33,494 nucleotides of DNA from a virus: IMG/VR virus record IMGVR_UViG_3300046810_000265, positions 1-33,494 of that record. One strand, 5' to 3'. The notes under the pieces were generated by a model. It was not told where the DNA came from and did no database searches. It worked only from the letters and a program-made list of their open reading frames with translations. This document shows positions 28,971 through 33,494 of the stretch, piece after piece; the first letter of the stretch is position 1; the number at the start of each line of letters is the position of its first letter. Made by a program: the position numbers and the translations under genes.

Positions 28971-31597
28971 CAGCAGTTAAGCGAGCGCTTCTCGATGACC
29001 GACCGGACTTTGCGGGTTTCTATGAAGGTGTGTGAGGAACTGAGTGGGAGCGCTCGGTGCAGTTGAGTCGCGTGAATGACTTCCTGACCTGCCAGGCGGC
29101 AAGCGTTGTGGAAGTGTTCGATGTTGATGGCGATAAGGTCTTTATCAGCGCTGTGGTTGAGCGTTTCCTGAATCACTTCGCGCTCGCCAAGTGCATCGCT
29201 GATCGAAACCACGCGCTCGTTAAGGTAGTGATAGATCTGCCAGAAGCGACCGGCTGTTGGGTTCTCAGTGCTGACACGCTGCTGACGGTCAATGGCGCGC
29301 CGTTCGATATGTTTGATGACCTGTTCCAAGGTGTCGTCGCTCCAGTCCGGAAACAGCGGCTGTGTGGCTTTTGCAGCAGCCATCAACTGGGCGTGGCACA
29401 GAACAATTCGTTGATGCTGAAGCACTGGGTTCGCTTGCAAACGTTGTTCGTATTCGGGGAAAGCGTCGAAGTAGCGCTGTAGCCAGGCAGATTCCTGTCC
29501 AATGCAGTGGCCGAGGTAGCCAGCAAGTTGCTCGACGGCAATGCCGTTCAGGCGCGTGGCCAAGACTTTCAACGCAGGGGTGTGATGCGCTCTATTCGCA
29601 TGGAAATGTGTGATGCGCGTCAGGATCGCTTCCGAGCCTTCAACGCTGGCGTTCTGTGCAATACACAATGCTGCGAGGAAAATCAGGCTGTCGGTGTCAT
29701 TGCTTGAAGACTTGACCCCTACCGTTCGAAGCGTGGCGTTGTGGTCAAACAAGGGTTTCCACTTTTCCCAGTTGTATTGACTGATTACCGTGCGGCCCTG
29801 GGCGTCCACGGCTTGGCTGTCCGACTCGATCAAAACCACCGGAAGGTTGCTTACCTGAGAAAGTGCGCGGGTCAGGCCGATCGCACTGGCGCCGTCGCTA
29901 TTTGGCTTGATGCCCTCATAGTTGGAGCGGCCGAGTAAACGCCAAAGGAAACGCAGCAAACTGGACTTGCCGGCGCCGGCGTCACCGGTCAGTTCCAAGA
30001 AAGGCCATGACTCCTGTTTGGTGCGGATTTGTTGCACGAAAAGCGTGGCAGTCCACCATGAAAGCGCCGCCAGCCCGTTCAGGTGATGCACTGAAAAGAA
30101 ATCAGAAAACCAGCTCGGGTCGAATCCAGAACCGCGGACTATCGAGAGGCTGTTGAGCGAGGTTTTCAGACCGATTTTCCCGACCTCAAGATAGCCGTGG
30201 CTGTTCGCCAAGTATTCGCGCCCTTTGTGATAGCCGAACTTCTGAAAGCAGTAGGTCTTGCTCGATGCGTCGTAGCCGACGAAGGGCAGCGATCGGACGG
30301 TTAGCGCGTTGTCGAGCCACTTGCTGCGCAACATGGCCAACACCTTTTCCCCGCCTTCGAAGTTGCCGCCTGGTGTGCGTTCCAGCAGTGACTTGGCAAA
30401 GCTGCGCGGATCGCCGATGGAGTTTGGCGCCAACGGTTCTTTGCAGTTCTGTGCCGAGTTGGGGAAGTTGAATTGGAAGAAAAACTGCTGGTCGCCACTG
30501 AGGGCATCGCGCTGGATGTATTCGAAGTGCGGTACGCAGTTGGCCACCTGCTTGAGGTCGCAATGCTTTTCGAACATCGGCCAATGGCCGTTGACCGTGT
30601 CGCCGTCCAGATCCTTATTTAACTCGTCGGTGTTGATCTTGGCCGAGTACAGGCGGTTCTGAAAATCGACGAGGAAGAAGCTGCGCGGTCGTTTCAGGTA
30701 GAGCAGAAAAGCCTTTTTCGTTGCGCTGACCGCCACGAACAAGCGCCCCTGGTAACACGCCTCCAGCATGAAGTCGTCATTCAGTTGGCCATCTCGGTAC
30801 ACGTCGTCCCAGTCGCGATCGGCGCCGGCGAGTGCCACCCATGCCTTTTCATCTTTGGCGTGCAGCTGGCTACGGTATTTCGGAATGACAGAGTGGCCGG
30901 CCGCGTCGTCGTCCAGTGCGATGATCCAGCGCACGTTGTTGCCCTTATTCGCCTCGACGATGTCCCAAGGAAAGTTGTTCGCCGAGATTGATGCAATGGC
31001 CTTGTAGCCGGCGAGGAACAAGGCGATTGCGTGAAAGATGCCCTCCACGATGTAAACGCTGTCGCCTGGCTCGATGGTCATGCCAGGCGGCACCCATGCG
31101 CCGCCCTTGTAGGACATCTTCCATTTGATACCGGCTTTATCACCGCCGTTGGCTGTGACCATGGTCGAATCAATGATGCGTTCCCAGTACCCGTCGCAGA
31201 GCGGGAACCGAACCGTGTCAGCCCATTGACCGTCCGCCACTTTGCGTCGGGCCTGCTCGTACCAGCCTTTCATCTTGCTGATGTCGAAACCGCGATTACG
31301 CTGTAGGTAGGCATCGGCCGTGGCATTCGGATTCAGCTCGGTACGGGGAAAGCGCTCGCTGAGGTTTTCGAACAGGTGGCTGTAGCGTTCCCGTGTTTTT
31401 TCCTCGAACTGGCACTGGTTCAGGCGATTGCATTTGAGCTGATACGGCTGCTTGCGAGCGATGTACAACGTGCGCTCGCCGCACCCTGGGCATACACCTT
31501 TTTGAAAGTACGTCGTGCCGATGTCTTTGAAGTCCAGGTCATGGTCATGCTCCAGGGCTTCGACTACTTCCAGGCGGTAGATGTCTTCGAATTGCAT
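28943..31597 (-). CDS. Bifunctional primase-helicase replication protein
   Basis: An 884-residue protein from ATG 31597 (AGGGG about nine bases upstream). Residues 36-62 are a zinc-binding part (CPGC...CNRLNQC); residues about 181-235 are Toprim-like (VYIVEG with E185, then IALDDDAAGH with D229-D231); residues 538-545 are GDAGAGKS (Walker A) and 587-593 VVLIESD (Walker B). This is the layout of phage primase-helicases such as P4 alpha-like or DnaG/helicase fusions. It should make primers and unwind DNA at the phage origin. Main gene of the early operon and the only replication initiator candidate seen. Confidence 0.9.
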   Translation of the reverse strand: MQFEDIYRLEVVEALEHDHDLDFKDIGTTYFQKGVCPGCGERTLYIARKQPYQLKCNRLNQCQFEEKTRERYSHLFENLSERFPRTELNPNATADAYLQRNRGFDISKMKGWYEQARRKVADGQWADTVRFPLCDGYWERIIDSTMVTANGGDKAGIKWKMSYKGGAWVPPGMTIEPGDSVYIVEGIFHAIALFLAGYKAIASISANNFPWDIVEANKGNNVRWIIALDDDAAGHSVIPKYRSQLHAKDEKAWVALAGADRDWDDVYRDGQLNDDFMLEACYQGRLFVAVSATKKAFLLYLKRPRSFFLVDFQNRLYSAKINTDELNKDLDGDTVNGHWPMFEKHCDLKQVANCVPHFEYIQRDALSGDQQFFFQFNFPNSAQNCKEPLAPNSIGDPRSFAKSLLERTPGGNFEGGEKVLAMLRSKWLDNALTVRSLPFVGYDASSKTYCFQKFGYHKGREYLANSHGYLEVGKIGLKTSLNSLSIVRGSGFDPSWFSDFFSVHHLNGLAALSWWTATLFVQQIRTKQESWPFLELTGDAGAGKSSLLRFLWRLLGRSNYEGIKPNSDGASAIGLTRALSQVSNLPVVLIESDSQAVDAQGRTVISQYNWEKWKPLFDHNATLRTVGVKSSSNDTDSLIFLAALCIAQNASVEGSEAILTRITHFHANRAHHTPALKVLATRLNGIAVEQLAGYLGHCIGQESAWLQRYFDAFPEYEQRLQANPVLQHQRIVLCHAQLMAAAKATQPLFPDWSDDTLEQVIKHIERRAIDRQQRVSTENPTAGRFWQIYHYLNERVVSISDALGEREVIQETLNHSADKDLIAINIEHFHNACRLAGQEVIHATQLHRALPLSSSHTFIETRKVRSVIEKRSLNCWLFRKGSKS

Positions 31598-31607
31598 TGC
31601 CAGCCCC

Positions 31608-31829
31608 TCAGCGCTTGGCCGAGGCGGACATGACGCGCTCTGCCTGCTGAGCGGCTTCGATGGCCAGGGCGAGCATGTTGATCAGCACCGCTTCCTTGGA
31701 ACCTTCGCTCTTTTCACGGATGAGAATTCGGCCGCGCTCGATGTCGTTCCGGATGGCTCGTTCCGACTGGCCGGAGCGCCGTGCCAGCTCTCTTACAGTG
31801 GTGTAAGGCGTGTCGATCGTGATCTGCAT
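31608..31829 (-). CDS. Small helix-turn-helix protein, Cox/excisionase or early regulator
   Basis: A 73-residue protein from ATG 31829 (GGAG nine bases upstream). Residues about 10-33 (TTVRELARRSGQSERAIRND) form a MerR/excisionase-like helix-turn-helix with IERGRIL following; the C-terminal half is an Ala-rich helix. It is the first gene of the leftward early operon, directly opposite to the repressor, which is the place of P2 cox or 186 apl. It probably represses the lysogenic promoter and directs excision. Confidence 0.75.
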   Translation of the reverse strand: MQITIDTPYTTVRELARRSGQSERAIRNDIERGRILIREKSEGSKEAVLINMLALAIEAAQQAERVMSASAKR

Positions 31830-31916
31830 TTGATAAGCTCCGTGGGTATATATGCAGCAGATATGTGTCTGCATCCACAGAATATGTATGTACATACACA
31901 AAATCAAGGGGTCGGT
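31830..31916. promoter_or_regulatory. Lysis-lysogeny switch region with operator palindromes
   Basis: The 87 bp between the divergent repressor and Cox-like genes must hold both promoters. It contains a perfect 14-bp palindrome TGTATGTACATACA at 31885-31898, extending to TACATACAC, and an inverted repeat ATGCAG-N11-CTGCAT at 31852-31874. The first shares nine bases with an element upstream of the late activator gene. Likely operators for repressor and Cox-like protein. Confidence 0.65.
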
Positions 31917-32165
31917 ATGGATTTAGGAAGCAAGCTCAAGGAAGTGCGGCTGACAGAGCGACTGACTCAGACAGAGATCTGCGAACTCACCGGCGTCAAA
32001 ATGGACACTTGGAAGGGCTATGAGTACGGACGTAGCAAATCAGTTAGCTCGGTCGAGCTGCTGAAGGTGACCATGCACCCGAGATTCAAAAAGTACGCGC
32101 TGTGGCTGGTAACTGATGAGGTAGCACCCGAAGCGGGTCAGATAAGCCCTGTGATCGGCCAGTGA
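31917..32165 (+). CDS. Prophage repressor, short XRE-type (C/CI-like)
   Basis: An 82-residue protein, AAGGGG about eight bases before ATG 31917. Residues about 6-45 (LKEVRLTERLTQTEICELTGVKMDTWKGYEYGRS in outline) form an XRE-type helix-turn-helix. The remainder is too short to include a LexA/CI autoprotease domain. P2 C (99 residues) is also short and not SOS-inducible. It should maintain lysogeny by repressing the early promoter. The integrase follows 16 bases after its stop, so both make one lysogenic operon. Confidence 0.8.
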   Translation: MDLGSKLKEVRLTERLTQTEICELTGVKMDTWKGYEYGRSKSVSSVELLKVTMHPRFKKYALWLVTDEVAPEAGQISPVIGQ

Positions 32166-32181
32166 GGGTAGGTGAACGTCC

Positions 32182-33246
32182 ATGCCGATAAAGAAACTGG
32201 CTGACGGTCGCTACGAAGTGGACTGCCGTCCGGACGGCAGCTACGGCTATCGAACCCGCAGGATTTTCCCTACCAAAAACGAAGCGACCCATTATCACAG
32301 TAAGGTCATGGGGGAGGCTGCATCAGGGCGCGTTGCGAAACCCGCAAAGCACGACGCCAGAAGCATGCTCGATCTCGTCAACCGCTGGTACGTCGTCCAC
32401 GGCCAAAACCTCAAAACTGGCGAACAGCGCTTGGCGTTGTTGATCAGCATGGTCAATCGGATGGGGAACCCGAAGGCGCACAAGTTCACGTCTGCTCACT
32501 TTGCGCAGTACCGTGCAGAGCGTGCCGAGGGTAAACATTCCAGAAGTACGCCGGGCGCTGGTTATGCCAAGGGTGACGCAGATCCGAAACCCATCAGCGC
32601 AAACATGCTCAATCATGAGCTGGCGTATCTGCGCGCTGTGTTCAACGAGCTGGCCAGACTGGGCGAGTGGGACGTGGACAACCCACTCGGCAAGGTTCGT
32701 AAATTGAAGTTCGACGAAACCGAGATGGTGTATCTGCTGACCGAGCACATCCAAGAGCTACTTGGCGATCTGGCCAAGCGCGATTCGGATGCAGGTTTGA
32801 TCGCTGAAGTGTGCTTGGCAACCGGTGCCAGGTGGGGCGAAGCGGAGAAGCTGCAGCCGCGCCAGGTGCGCAATCAGATGGTGCATTACAGCCGGACGAA
32901 GTCCAGTAAGAACCGCTCGGTGCCAATCTCGAAACGCCTCGAGGATCGATTGAAGGCCGCGCTGCCGTTCAGACCTTGCTACATCACCTTTCGGCGTAGT
33001 GTCGCGGCGATCGGATTGGAACTGCCTGATGGACAGATGACGCACGTCCTGCGGCACACCTTCGCCTCTCATTACATGATGAACGGCGGGGACATCCTGA
33101 CGCTTCAGAAAGTGCTGGGGCACGCAACGCTGGCCATGACTCAGAAGTATGCGCACTTCAGTCCTGGACACATGGCGGAGGTTGTCACTTTGAATCCGTT
33201 GGCTGGCATCTTGGAAGCGAAACCAGTGGTCGCCGAGGTGGCGTGA
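32182..33246 (+). CDS. int: Tyrosine integrase
   Basis: A 354-residue tyrosine recombinase. Catalytic residues are visible in order: R217 (ATGARWGE), Lys 240 or 243 ([10 protein letters not shown]), H288-x-x-R291 (HVLRHTF), H314 (VLGHATL) and nucleophile Y323 (QKYAHFSP). The N-terminal ~60 residues ([24 protein letters not shown]) resemble an arm-binding domain. It inserts the phage into the tRNA gene located 122 bp downstream. Standard position between repressor and attachment site. Confidence 0.95.
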   Translation: MPIKKLADGRYEVDCRPDGSYGYRTRRIFPTKNEATHYHSKVMGEAASGRVAKPAKHDARSMLDLVNRWYVVHGQNLKTGEQRLALLISMVNRMGNPKAHKFTSAHFAQYRAERAEGKHSRSTPGAGYAKGDADPKPISANMLNHELAYLRAVFNELARLGEWDVDNPLGKVRKLKFDETEMVYLLTEHIQELLGDLAKRDSDAGLIAEVCLATGARWGEAEKLQPRQVRNQMVHYSRTKSSKNRSVPISKRLEDRLKAALPFRPCYITFRRSVAAIGLELPDGQMTHVLRHTFASHYMMNGGDILTLQKVLGHATLAMTQKYAHFSPGHMAEVVTLNPLAGILEAKPVVAEVA

Positions 33247-33265
33247 AGGCTCGTCCAAAAACAGA

Positions 33266-33283
33266 ATTGGACGAATTTTGGAC
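33266..33283. promoter_or_regulatory. Candidate integrase arm-type sites, right arm
   Basis: TTGGACG at 33266-33272 and 33277-33283, 11 bp apart, the same heptamer and spacing as at 1311 and 1322. The pair lies between the integrase end and the right core repeat. Interpreted as arm-type binding sites for integrase. Confidence 0.55.
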
Positions 33284-33338
33284 GGAAGGCATTTTGTGCA
33301 ATCCAGTTGACCTGTTTTTTTAAAACGCCAGAAACGAC

Positions 33339-33363
33339 GAAAGCCACGTAATACGTGGCTTTC
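33339..33363 (-). terminator. Phage-supplied terminator-like hairpin behind the tRNA
   Basis: GAAAGCCACGTA and TACGTGGCTTTC form a perfect 12-bp arm pair around a single central base. It begins four bases after the CCA end of the intact minus-strand tRNA. It may end tRNA transcription in the lysogen, and in the other direction the integrase operon (weak T tract). Confidence 0.65.
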
Positions 33364-33367
33364 AAGG

Positions 33368-33412
33368 TGGTGGGCCCACACGGACTTGAACCGTGGACCA
33401 AAGGATTATGAG
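33368..33412. repeat. Right attachment repeat (attR core)
   Basis: Identical over 45 bp to 1170-1214. It spans the tRNA from the encoded CCA to the anticodon loop; beyond 33412 it continues as the intact tRNA. It marks the right prophage boundary. Confidence 0.93.
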
Positions 33413-33444
33413 TCCTCTGCTCTAACCAACTGAGCTATAGGCCC
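33368..33444 (-). tRNA. tRNA with CAU anticodon, probably tRNA-Ile2 (may be annotated tRNA-Met)
   Basis: The minus strand folds into a full cloverleaf of 77 bases: acceptor GGGCCTA with TGGGCCC, D arm GCTC AGTTGGTTAGA GC, anticodon arm GAGGA-CTCATAA-TCCTT, T arm CACGG-TTCAAGT-CCGTG and encoded CCA. The anticodon is CAU. The acceptor pairs C4-G69 and C5-G68 are determinants known for TilS-modified isoleucine tRNA in E. coli, whereas E. coli elongator tRNA-Met has other bases, so Ile2 is favoured. It is the phage integration site and remains intact. Confidence 0.92.
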
Positions 33445-33494
33445 TCAGTAGGTCGCGGATTATAGCGACGGTTTCTCGGCTGTGCTATCCGAAT

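Overview
The window is a nearly complete P2-like (Peduovirus-type) temperate myophage integrated in a Pseudomonas-type chromosome. Evidence for the host genus is the overall base composition, the phage module types, a REP-like fragment (GTGGGAGC with GCGAGCTTGC) and a tRNA sequence resembling those of fluorescent pseudomonads; the species cannot be named from this sequence. The prophage runs from about 1170 to 33412 (about 32.2 kb) and is bounded by a perfect 45-bp direct repeat. The right copy is the 3' part (anticodon to CCA) of an intact CAU-anticodon tRNA gene at 33368-33444; the left copy is only that tRNA fragment. Host sequence lies outside: a partial Lrp/AsnC regulator and a membrane protein on the left, the tRNA 5' part and its upstream region on the right.

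Layout from left to right. 1.2-3.6 kb is a cargo block: a DUF3800 gene (-) and a divergent, unrecognised 330-residue protein (+). 4.1-4.9 kb is a small + strand operon under a clear LexA box, closed by a strong terminator. 4.9-5.8 kb is non-coding with a stem-loop and ten tandem decamers. 5.8-23.3 kb is one long - strand late operon with 1-4 bp overlaps between most genes. In transcription order it encodes scaffold/protease, capsid, small terminase, head completion, tail completion R and S, sheath, tube, a TraR/DksA zinc finger, holin, endolysin, Rz/Rz1, tail chaperone with a -1 frameshift, tape measure, DUF2590, baseplate J, tail protein I, tail fibre, fibre assembly, three further tail/baseplate genes and a spike. 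Terminase large subunit and portal are divergent on + (23.4-26.3 kb), as in P2, followed by an Ogr/Delta-type late activator.

27.3-31.8 kb is the - strand early operon: a small winged-helix/Cox-like protein, an 884-residue primase-helicase, then four small genes including a mini P-loop protein. Between the primase-helicase and the small genes lies a 420-bp cluster of twelve GGAAC/GTTCC elements around an AT-rich tract, which I interpret as the replication origin. 31.9-33.2 kb is the lysogeny operon: an 82-residue XRE repressor and a tyrosine integrase.

How the parts fit (inference): the repressor is too short to carry a LexA-type self-cleavage domain, so SOS induction would need an antirepressor, and the LexA-controlled pair at 4.1-4.7 kb is the candidate, by analogy with coliphage 186 Tum. 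A TACATACAC element is shared by the repressor/early control region and the activator gene, suggesting that the repressor also silences the late activator, as 186 CI does at pB. The structural module is P2-type, but no P2 gpA-like rolling-circle initiator is visible; replication appears to rely on the primase-helicase and iterons, closer in logic to satellite P4.
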